Shown: one piece after another, positions 1 through 5,018 of the stretch
How the letters are laid out: each line of letters begins with the position of its first letter
Position numbering within the stretch: the first letter of the stretch is position 1
Assembly (NCBI GenBank): GCA_023387775.1
Contig: JAEWHN010000008.1
Coordinates: forward strand, 1 to 9,810
Direction of reading: 5' to 3'
DNA length: 9,810 nt
From: Pseudomonadota bacterium
GTDB taxonomy: Bacteria; Pseudomonadota; Alphaproteobacteria; Rhizobiales; Rhizobiaceae
Notes under the pieces: model-generated
Seen by the model: the letters and a program-made list of their open reading frames with translations, nothing else
Databases searched by the model: none
Told to the model about the DNA's origin: nothing
Made by a program: the position numbers and the translations under genes

Positions 1-866
1 TGGAAGATGTGACCGACTTCGATGCCGCGCGCCGAAAGCTGGTCGCCCGCGGGCACCGCGCTCCAGGCCTCCTCGTCGTGCATCTCGTCCGTGGCCGCGT
101 AGGGCGTGGTCCACTCCTTGACGATACCGGCGATTTGCGCGTCGTTGGAGAAATCGGTGTTCTCGCCCGGAACCGGCAGGCTCAGGAACTCGCGCGCGCA
201 ATAGACCTGGCTCTCGCCGGTCTCGGCCAGGATGATGAATTCGTGGCTGAGGTCGCCGCCGATGGGACCGGTGTCGGCGCGCATCGGGATGGCCTGCAGG
301 CCCATGCGCGTGAAGGTGCGCAGATAGGACACGAACATGCGGTTGTAGGCAGCCTTGGCGCCTTCATAATCGAGGTCGAAGGAATAGGCGTCCTTCATCA
401 GGAACTCGCGGGAGCGCATCACGCCGAAGCGCGGGCGCCGCTCGTCGCGGAACTTCCACTGGATGTGGTAGAGGTTGAGCGGTAGGTCCTTGTAGGTCTT
501 GACGTAGGAGCGGAAGATCTCCGTCACCATCTCCTCGTTGGTCGGGCCGAACAGCATGTCGCGCTTGTTGCGGTCCTTGATGCGCAGCATCTCGTCGCCG
601 TAGTCGTCATAGCGGCCGCTTTCGCGCCACAGGTCGGCCGACTGGATCGTCGGCATCAGGATCTCCAGCGCGCCCGCGCGGTTCTGTTCCTCGCGGATGA
701 TCTGGCAAACCTTGTCGAGAACGCGCTTGCCCAGCGGCAGCCATGAGAAGCTTCCCGCCGCCTGCTGGCGGATCATGCCGGCGCGCAGCATCAGGCGATG
801 CGAGATGATCTCGGCCTCGCGCGGGTTCTCTTTCAGGATGGGCAGGAAGTAGCGCGATAGACGCAT
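1..866 (-). CDS. proS: Proline--tRNA ligase (ProRS), 5' part, cut by window edge
   Basis: Cytoplasmic class II aminoacyl-tRNA synthetase that activates proline with ATP and loads it onto tRNA-Pro. The minus-strand frame opens with ATG at 866-864 and stays open for 288 codons to the window edge, so the C-terminal part (motif 3 and the anticodon-binding domain) is not visible. The N-terminus MRLSRYFLPILKENP is the usual rhizobial ProRS start, which fixes the start codon. An ACGGA seven bases upstream is a weak ribosome binding site. Visible landmarks are RAGMIRQQAAGSFSWLPLG (about 28-46), GPTNEE (107-112), the class II motif 2 region FRDERRPRFGVMRSREF (139-155) and SHEF (207-210). EVGHIF is already reached at 283-288, whereas in E. 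coli-type ProRS a roughly 180-residue editing insertion lies before this point. This is therefore the short alphaproteobacterial form with at most a mini-insertion (about 222-278). It is separated from the upstream operon by an 858-nt gap and probably has its own promoter. Confidence 0.97.
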   Translation of the reverse strand, partial: MRLSRYFLPILKENPREAEIISHRLMLRAGMIRQQAAGSFSWLPLGKRVLDKVCQIIREEQNRAGALEILMPTIQSADLWRESGRYDDYGDEMLRIKDRNKRDMLFGPTNEEMVTEIFRSYVKTYKDLPLNLYHIQWKFRDERRPRFGVMRSREFLMKDAYSFDLDYEGAKAAYNRMFVSYLRTFTRMGLQAIPMRADTGPIGGDLSHEFIILAETGESQVYCAREFLSLPVPGENTDFSNDAQIAGIVKEWTTPYAATDEMHDEEAWSAVPAGDQLSARGIEVGHIF

Positions 867-891
867 GTGGAAATCCGTCAAAGAAGAAAGA

Positions 892-921
892 GGAACCGGG
901 ACCGGAATCGGCACCGGCGCA
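892..921. repeat. Degenerate hexanucleotide tandem repeat in the proS leader
   Basis: Five consecutive 6-base units read GGAACC, GGGACC, GGAATC, GGCACC, GGCGCA on the plus strand. Each starts with GG, and four end in C. The block ends 25 bases upstream of the proS start codon, so it would lie in or near the proS 5' leader. No function is known to me; it may be simple-sequence drift in GC-rich noncoding DNA. Confidence 0.5.
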
Positions 922-1051
922 GAGTTGCCTGCTCGCGCTTCATAGCCATTTCAAGGCGCGATGGGAACCCAAGCCAGCTTTTCCTGCCACTGCGCGCTTG
1001 CCGGCATGCTGCCCCTGCCCGGCCATGCGAACCACCGAAGCTGCCGGAGCC

Positions 1052-1067
1052 AAGCCGCACGCGGCTT
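1052..1067. repeat. GC-rich hairpin between proS and the sRNA candidate
   Basis: AAGCCG (1052-1057) is an exact inverted match of CGGCTT (1062-1067) around a four-base loop CACG. On the plus strand the hairpin runs into four T in total (1066-1069), two of them inside the stem, so as a terminator it would be weak. On the minus strand it would sit in a long proS leader. The structure is certain from sequence; a role is not. Confidence 0.45.
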
Positions 1068-1105
1068 TTGTGCAGTGCAGCACATCTCCCGGGCTTGAGA
1101 CGCAA

Positions 1106-1122
1106 AATTGTTAGTGACAATT
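1106..1122. promoter_or_regulatory. Operator-like dyad AATTGT-N5-ACAATT
   Basis: AATTGT (1106-1111) and ACAATT (1117-1122) form a perfect 6+6 inverted repeat with a five-base spacer, 17 bp in all, in otherwise GC-rich DNA. It overlaps the proposed -35 element of the plus-strand sRNA promoter (1114-1119) and lies between the divergently oriented sRNA and proS. That is a placement expected of a repressor site. I cannot name a regulator, and the dyad could be chance in a locally AT-rich stretch. Confidence 0.4.
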
Positions 1123-1141
1123 CATCGCAGCTTGGTCTAGT
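1114..1141 (+). promoter_or_regulatory. Possible sigma70-type promoter for the sRNA candidate
   Basis: GTGACA at 1114-1119 matches five of six bases of the TTGACA -35 consensus. TCTAGT at 1136-1141, after a 16-base spacer, is a moderate -10. Transcription would start near 1147-1150, giving an RNA of about 150 nt up to the terminator at 1297. An alternative -10, GATAAT (1149-1154), is a better match to TATAAT but has no good -35 at the right distance; it would start the RNA near 1161. Confidence 0.35.
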
Positions 1142-1147
1142 GTGCTC

Positions 1148-1297
1148 AGATAATCGAGAGAGCGAAGCAAAATCTGCTCTCCTACGCGGTCAAAGTCTTG
1201 GGAGGATGCGATCTAGGCGCGATAATACGCAGCCGCCGGTAACGGAAAGCAGATCGGACGCGTTCAATTGCAAGGCCTTGTGCCTTGCATTTTTTTT
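1148..1297 (+). ncRNA. Small regulatory RNA candidate, alpha-r9/Smr9C-like by position
   Basis: A short plus-strand transcription unit opposite to all neighbouring protein genes, with a possible promoter at 1114-1141 and a strong intrinsic terminator ending at 1297. Internal pairing supports a structured RNA. ATCTGCT (1172-1178) is the exact reverse complement of AGCAGAT (1248-1254) and could close a domain. TCTCCT (1178-1183) can pair with GGGAGG (1200-1205) using two wobbles, sharing base 1178 with the first helix. CCG-GTAA-CGG (1236-1245) makes a three-pair stem with a GNRA-type loop. The CTCTCCT segment (1177-1183) is complementary to Shine-Dalgarno sequences, a common feature of trans-acting sRNAs. 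From memory, Sinorhizobium meliloti Smr9C (alpha-r9 family, about 149 nt) lies between the DUF1467-type gene and proS; the matching place and size here suggest a homologue. The 5' end is estimated, and family membership was not checked by covariance search. Confidence 0.65.
1269..1297 (+). terminator. Rho-independent terminator of the sRNA candidate
   Basis: TGCAAGGC (1269-1276) pairs perfectly with GCCTTGCA (1282-1289) around the loop CTTGT, followed at once by eight T (1290-1297). The T-tract is only on the plus strand, so the terminator acts rightward. No plus-strand protein gene ends here, which is the main evidence for a noncoding transcript upstream of it. Confidence 0.88.
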
Positions 1298-1724
1298 GCG
1301 AAATCAACAACATAGCTCTTTTTCCTCCCGCTCGTCCGAATGCGAAGGGCAAGCGCCATCGGAATTTTCTATATTCCATTTTATACTAAATCACTAGACT
1401 AAATATCGTGGTCAGTGGAGTAGTTCAGTATATCTTTTTGGAAAGATATTCGTCCTGCCCGGCATCCCCTCGCACGACAGCGCCTGCCTTTCCACAAGCG
1501 GCGCAGGCATGAAATCGCTTCTCGCAATGCATGTGGTCGCCACGCCTGAGAAGTAGCGGCAGGAAGCGCGATCGGAATACCCTGGAAAAACTGGAAAATC
1601 GGCTGGTACGCGCGCCGCGCTGGTGATGCCCAGCGCCGGCGTGCAGCCCTCGTCAGCCCAAGTTCCCTGTCACACCTCGTCAGCGGCGGAAACTCGTCCC
1701 GCTGCCCATGGGCAAGTTGGCCGG
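1298..1724. other. Noncoding gap between sRNA terminator and operon end
   Basis: No reading frame here looks like a protein. The stretch 1360-1450 is clearly AT-rich compared with the rest of the window and carries TTATACTAAAT- and AAATATCG-like tracts, a GGAAT-N7-ATTCC inverted repeat (1361-1377) and a strong small hairpin (1430-1449). Further right are an exact 10-bp direct repeat CCTCGTCAGC (1648-1657 and 1675-1684), an imperfectly spaced GCCTGC/GCAGGC inverted repeat (1482-1487 and 1503-1508) and a 12-bp palindrome TGCCCATGGGCA (1703-1714). I see no clear terminator for the leftward operon that ends at 1725. Confidence 0.5.
1430..1449. repeat. Perfect 8-bp hairpin in AT-rich island
   Basis: ATATCTTT (1430-1437) and AAAGATAT (1442-1449) are exact reverse complements around the four-base loop TTGG. 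The stem is AT-rich and has no T-tract after it on either strand, so it is not a typical terminator. It lies between the end of the leftward operon and the end of the rightward sRNA unit, where convergent transcripts would meet. Confidence 0.5.
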
Positions 1725-1994
1725 TCAGTCCAGTGGCGGGAGAAAATTCGGGAAGTCGTCGAAGCCGAACCCGAGCACCTTGGTCAAGTAATAGAACAGA
1801 CCACAGATGATGACCGAAATGATCGTCGTCAGGATCACGGCGCGCAGCATATGGGGGCCGCGGGGCGCGCTGGCCTCGGTGCCGAGCGTGACGGCCCGGT
1901 CGTCGTCCTGCGTCTTCAGGCCGACCGGGAGTGCTGCGAACAGCACCGTCCACCAGATGATGAAGAAGACTGCGGCTGCCGAAATCCAGCTCAT
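1725..1994 (-). CDS. DUF1467 family small membrane protein
   Basis: An 89-residue protein with two predicted membrane helices, about residues 5-25 (AAAVFFIIWWTVLFAALPVG) and 51-72 (AVILTTIISVIICGLFYY), joined by a charged linker that contains the family-typical LPVGLKTQ and SAPRGPHMLR segments. It matches my memory of the DUF1467 family, found in alphaproteobacteria beside proS, the epimerase and rnj; its function is not known. ATG at 1994 lies four bases after the epimerase stop, and AGGTG seven bases before the ATG sits inside the epimerase 3' end. Translation is therefore probably coupled. It is the last gene of the leftward operon. Confidence 0.88.
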   Translation of the reverse strand: MSWISAAAVFFIIWWTVLFAALPVGLKTQDDDRAVTLGTEASAPRGPHMLRAVILTTIISVIICGLFYYLTKVLGFGFDDFPNFLPPLD

Positions 1995-1998
1995 GGGA

Positions 1999-2403
1999 CT
2001 ACACCTGTTCCAGTTCGACCAAGGTACCCAAAAAATCCTTGGGATGCAAAAACAGCACCGGCTTGCCGTGTGCGCCGATCCTGGGGTTTCCGTCGCCCAG
2101 CACGCGCGCGCCCGCCGCCTTCAGCCGGTCGCGGGCGGCGATGATGTCTTCCACCTCGTAGCAGAGATGGTGCATGCCGCCGGCCGGATTCTTCTCCAGG
2201 AATGCAGCGATCGGGGAGCCCTCGCCCAGCGGCTCGAGCAGCTCGATCTTGGTGTTGCCCGTGTCGATGAACACGACGGTCACGCCATGCTCGGGCAATG
2301 CCTGCGGTTCCGTCAGCTTCGCGCCTAGCGTGTCGCGGTAGACGGCGCTTGCGGCCGCGAGGTCCGGCACGGCGATGGCGACGTGATTGAGGCGACCCAG
2401 CAT
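1999..2403 (-). CDS. mce: Methylmalonyl-CoA epimerase (VOC superfamily)
   Basis: A 134-residue single-chain vicinal-oxygen-chelate protein, full length for the family. It should interconvert (2S)- and (2R)-methylmalonyl-CoA in the cytoplasm, linking propionyl-CoA carboxylase to the B12-dependent mutase and so to succinyl-CoA. Two beta-alpha-beta-beta-beta modules are visible: LNHVAIAVPDL at 5-15 and GMHHLCYEVEDI at 76-87. Likely metal ligands are His7, one of His78/His79, and Glu130 in GTLVELEQ; TKIELLEP (51-58) is another family signature. The ATG at 2403 has GGTGAGGAC directly before it and follows the rnj stop by 19 bases. Its link with birA makes sense because propionyl-CoA carboxylase is biotinylated, but that connection is inference. 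A generic glyoxalase/dioxygenase fold protein is the alternative; the HHLCYEVED signature argues for the epimerase. Confidence 0.9.
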   Translation of the reverse strand: MLGRLNHVAIAVPDLAAASAVYRDTLGAKLTEPQALPEHGVTVVFIDTGNTKIELLEPLGEGSPIAAFLEKNPAGGMHHLCYEVEDIIAARDRLKAAGARVLGDGNPRIGAHGKPVLFLHPKDFLGTLVELEQV

Positions 2404-2422
2404 GTCCTCACCAATCCCTTGC

Positions 2423-4093
2423 TCAGCGCGTGACGAAAACCGTCACGAGCGGCTTCTTGCCCCAGGCTTCGTTGGCGGCGCCACGCACGGCACGTCGCAC
2501 GGCTTCCTGGACAAGGTCCAGATCTTTTCGACGCGCGCGGGGTATGCTGTCGACAGCGCCGATTGCCGCATCGAGCATCAATTCTTCCATGTCTTCGCCG
2601 CGTGCGTCCACCTGCGCAACCCCGATCGCCACGATATCCGGGTCGCCGGCAATCTCGTAACGATCATCCAGAACCACGTTCACCGCCACATGGCCGGCAA
2701 AGGAGAGCTTGCGCCGCTCACGTATGCCCACGGCCTCTTCGTCGCCGATCAGCTTGCCGTCCTTGTAGATGCGGCCGAACGGCACCTGGTCGACGATCTC
2801 GGCGGCACCCGGCGCCAGCCGCAGCATGTCGCCATTGCGGATCTGCGCCACCTCGGGCACGCCGCCCTCGGCGGCCAGCGAACCATGGGCAACCAGATGC
2901 GCGGCCTCGCCGTGCACCGGCACCGCAATGCGCGGCCGCACCCACTCATACATGCGGCGCAGCTCGCTGCGGCGTGGATGGCCTGAGACGTGCACCAGCG
3001 CATCGCCGTCCTCGATGATCTTGATGCCCTGGTCGATGAGCTGGTTCTTGATCTCGAGAATGGCCTTTTCGTTGCCCGGAATGGTGCGCGAAGAAAACAC
3101 GACGATGTCGCCCGGCGACAGGCCCACGCTCTTCATCTCGTCGCGCGCCAGCTTGGCAAGCGCGGCCCGCGCCTCGCCCTGGCTGCCGGTGCAGATGACG
3201 ACGAGGTTCTCGCGCGGGATGTAGCCGTAGTCCTCCTCGCTGACGAATTCCGGCAGGCCGTCCATGTAGCCGAGTTCGGTGGCTACATCGATGACGCGCT
3301 TGAGCGAGCGGCCGAGCACCAGCACCTGACGGCCGGTGTCGCGCGCGGCTTCGGCGATGGAGCGGATGCGCCCGACATTGGAGGAGAAGGTGGTGACGGC
3401 AACGCGGCCCGGCGCCTTCTCGATGACGCCGCGCAGCCCCTCGCCCACCGCCTGCTCCGACGGGGAGTCACCGTCGCGCATGGCGTTTGTGGAATCGCAG
3501 ACCAGCGCCAGCACGCCGCGTTCGCCGAGCGCACGGAAACGTGCCTCGTCGGTCATCGGGCCGATTTCCGGCGCGGGGTCAATCTTCCAGTCGCCGGTGT
3601 GGACGACGGTGCCCAGCGGCGTGGTGATGGCAAGCGACATCGGCTCCGGAATGGAGTGCGTGACCGCCACCGCCTCGATCGAAAACGGCCCGACGGTAAA
3701 GGTTTCGCCCGCGCGGTAGACGTTCACCGGCACCTTCGCGGCACCAGCCTCGGCCTGGCGCTTGGCTTCCAGGAGACCGGCGGAGAACGGCGTCATCCAG
3801 ACCGGCGCCTTCAGCCGCGGCCACAGGTCGAGCAGCGCGCCATAGTGGTCCTCATGGGCATGGGTGATGACGATGCCACGCAGATTGTGCAGCTCGTTTT
3901 CGATGAAGCGCGTGTCGGGCAGCACAAGATCGACGCCGGGCAGGGTTGGGTCGGGGAATGTCACGCCCACATCGATGATCACCCATTCGCGGTTGTCGAC
4001 CGGACCGTAGCCATAGAGCGCGAAATTCATGCCGATCTCGCCCACGCCGCCCAGCGGCACGAACACGAGCTCAGCTTCCCTCGATTTCGCCAT
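2423..4093 (-). CDS. rnj: Ribonuclease J (metallo-beta-lactamase/beta-CASP nuclease)
   Basis: A 556-residue cytoplasmic ribonuclease of the RNase J family, normal length. The zinc site is complete: HAHEDH at 78-83, His146 in THSIPEP, His165 and Asp168 in VHTGDWKID, and Asp200 in VCDSTNA. The beta-CASP domain follows at about 210-370, with TTFSSNVGRI (234-243) and CTGSQGEARAAL (301-312). The late catalytic histidines are His372 in SGHPRR and His394 in VPVHGE. The rest (about 440-556) is the C-terminal dimerisation/accessory domain. RNase J is a 5'-3' exonuclease and endonuclease; in S. meliloti the homologue, which I recall as SMc01929, matures rRNA 5' ends. ATG at 4093 is preceded by AAGGA six bases upstream, a good ribosome binding site. 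A 96-nt spacer separates it from birA, the longest gap in the run, so an internal promoter is possible but not seen clearly. Confidence 0.97.
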   Translation of the reverse strand: MAKSREAELVFVPLGGVGEIGMNFALYGYGPVDNREWVIIDVGVTFPDPTLPGVDLVLPDTRFIENELHNLRGIVITHAHEDHYGALLDLWPRLKAPVWMTPFSAGLLEAKRQAEAGAAKVPVNVYRAGETFTVGPFSIEAVAVTHSIPEPMSLAITTPLGTVVHTGDWKIDPAPEIGPMTDEARFRALGERGVLALVCDSTNAMRDGDSPSEQAVGEGLRGVIEKAPGRVAVTTFSSNVGRIRSIAEAARDTGRQVLVLGRSLKRVIDVATELGYMDGLPEFVSEEDYGYIPRENLVVICTGSQGEARAALAKLARDEMKSVGLSPGDIVVFSSRTIPGNEKAILEIKNQLIDQGIKIIEDGDALVHVSGHPRRSELRRMYEWVRPRIAVPVHGEAAHLVAHGSLAAEGGVPEVAQIRNGDMLRLAPGAAEIVDQVPFGRIYKDGKLIGDEEAVGIRERRKLSFAGHVAVNVVLDDRYEIAGDPDIVAIGVAQVDARGEDMEELMLDAAIGAVDSIPRARRKDLDLVQEAVRRAVRGAANEAWGKKPLVTVFVTR

Positions 4094-4146
4094 GTCTTTT
4101 CCTTTTCAATTCTTCTCGCCGGGCGTCCCGATTTGCCGCATCGGAC

Positions 4147-4158
4147 ACCTGCGCAGGT
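4147..4158. promoter_or_regulatory. 12-bp palindrome in the birA-rnj spacer
   Basis: ACCTGCGCAGGT is a perfect 12-bp palindrome about 54 bases upstream of the rnj ATG, in the only sizeable gap of the operon. It could be a binding site or part of a processing hairpin; a palindrome this short in GC-rich DNA may also be chance. Confidence 0.3.
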
Positions 4159-4189
4159 CGTGGGCCCGCTCGGCGCTTTACCAGTTAGC

Positions 4190-5014
4190 CTAGATAGCGC
4201 CCGCCGAAGCCACGGCCCCGAAATGCACGTCGCCGGCTGCGATCTTGTGGGTCGCGCCGCTGTCATCGCGAATGACGAAGCGGCAGTCCTCGTCGATGGT
4301 CTCGAACACGCCGCGGATGACCTCGCCTTCGACACGCACCGCAACCGGCCCGCCGAGGCCCGCAGCGCGTGACAGCCAGCGGCGACGGATGTTTTCCAAC
4401 CCTCGCCCTTCGTTCCAGAGCCGCATGTTTACGCTCCATGCGTCGGAGAGCGCAAGAAACAGCGTCTCGGCATCGCAGGAAGAACCCAGCGCCCGGAGCG
4501 AGGTCACGGGATATGGAACGTCCTCAGGATATGCAACCACGTTGACGCCTATGCCGATCGCAAGCGCGATACGGTCGGCCGCAAGCATGGAAGATTCGAG
4601 CAGAATGCCCGCCATCTTGGCGCCATCTGCCAGCACGTCGTTCGGCCACTTCAGTTCGAAGCGGTTGCCGTGCCCGCCACCGGCGCCGTCCGTGGCAGCT
4701 AGGACACGCCCCGGCACGACCGCATCCAGCGCATCGCCCAGCGCCAGCCCGGCCACGAAGCCGAGAGTGGCGGCCGTCTTCAGGTCGCGGTCGGTAATCA
4801 GAAGCAGCGTCGCGGCGAGGTTGCCCTCGGGCGTCGCCCAGGCACGGCCGCGGCGGCCGCGGCCGCTTTCCTGCTTCTTGGAAACGACCCAGAGCTTGCC
4901 CGGGTCGCTTTCGCGCGCCCTTTCGAGCGCTATCGCATTTGTCGATCCGACGCTGTCATGCGCCTCGAGCCGAAAGCCCTCGGCGGCCGCTGTCGGAGCG
5001 AGCAGAAAGGCCAT
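4190..5014 (-). CDS. birA: Biotin--[acetyl-CoA-carboxylase] ligase, class I (no HTH)
   Basis: A 274-residue biotin protein ligase. It makes biotinyl-5'-AMP from biotin and ATP and transfers biotin to a lysine of carrier domains such as the acetyl-CoA carboxylase BCCP and propionyl- or pyruvate carboxylase. Visible motifs are SVGSTNAIA (21-29), the adenylate-binding loop SGRGRRGRAW (50-59), KWPNDVL (122-128), KMAGILLE (133-140) and GIGVNV (154-159), with a small C-terminal SH3-like domain from about 225. The N-terminus begins right at the catalytic domain and has no winged-helix domain, so unlike E. coli BirA it cannot be the biotin-operon repressor. In alphaproteobacteria that task is usually done by BioR. 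A glycine-rich stretch DGAGGGHGN (109-117) before KWPND looks like a small loop insertion. ATG at 5014 is four bases after the nuoN stop with only a weak binding site, which suggests translational coupling. Confidence 0.95.
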   Translation of the reverse strand: MAFLLAPTAAAEGFRLEAHDSVGSTNAIALERARESDPGKLWVVSKKQESGRGRRGRAWATPEGNLAATLLLITDRDLKTAATLGFVAGLALGDALDAVVPGRVLAATDGAGGGHGNRFELKWPNDVLADGAKMAGILLESSMLAADRIALAIGIGVNVVAYPEDVPYPVTSLRALGSSCDAETLFLALSDAWSVNMRLWNEGRGLENIRRRWLSRAAGLGGPVAVRVEGEVIRGVFETIDEDCRFVIRDDSGATHKIAAGDVHFGAVASAGAI

Positions 5015-5018
5015 GCCG

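Noticed and set aside
9..485. 158-codon plus-strand open frame at the left edge
   Set aside because: Antisense to the clear ProRS reading frame; composition is that of a shadow.
878..1120. 80-codon minus-strand frame upstream of proS
   Set aside because: Arg/Ser-rich composition without any recognisable motif. It ends in the hexamer repeat and is best read as chance.
1182..1379. 65-codon minus-strand frame antisense to the sRNA candidate
   Set aside because: It covers the terminator stem and the paired RNA segments, has basic low-information composition and no good family match. A small peptide cannot be fully excluded, but nothing supports it.
867..1397. 176-codon plus-strand open frame in the intergenic gap
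   Set aside because: Starts in the hexamer repeat (Arg/Asn/Asp-rich low complexity), runs straight through the sRNA terminator, and has no domain.
1703..1714. Palindrome TGCCCATGGGCA as the operon terminator
   Set aside because: It leaves no loop, has no T-tract on the minus strand, and lies only 11 bases after the DUF1467 stop. A chance palindrome is more likely.
1399..1953. 184-codon minus-strand frame overlapping the DUF1467 gene
   Set aside because: Its first two thirds are an out-of-frame reading of DUF1467 and the remainder has no protein-like pattern.
2990..4372. 460-codon plus-strand open frame antisense to rnj
   Set aside because: Lies opposite the conserved RNase J frame, shows biased composition and no recognisable domain.
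4844..4866. Run of GGCCGC repeats looking like a simple-sequence element
   Set aside because: It encodes the conserved GRGRRGRA adenylate-binding loop of BirA in GC-rich codons; coding constraint explains it.
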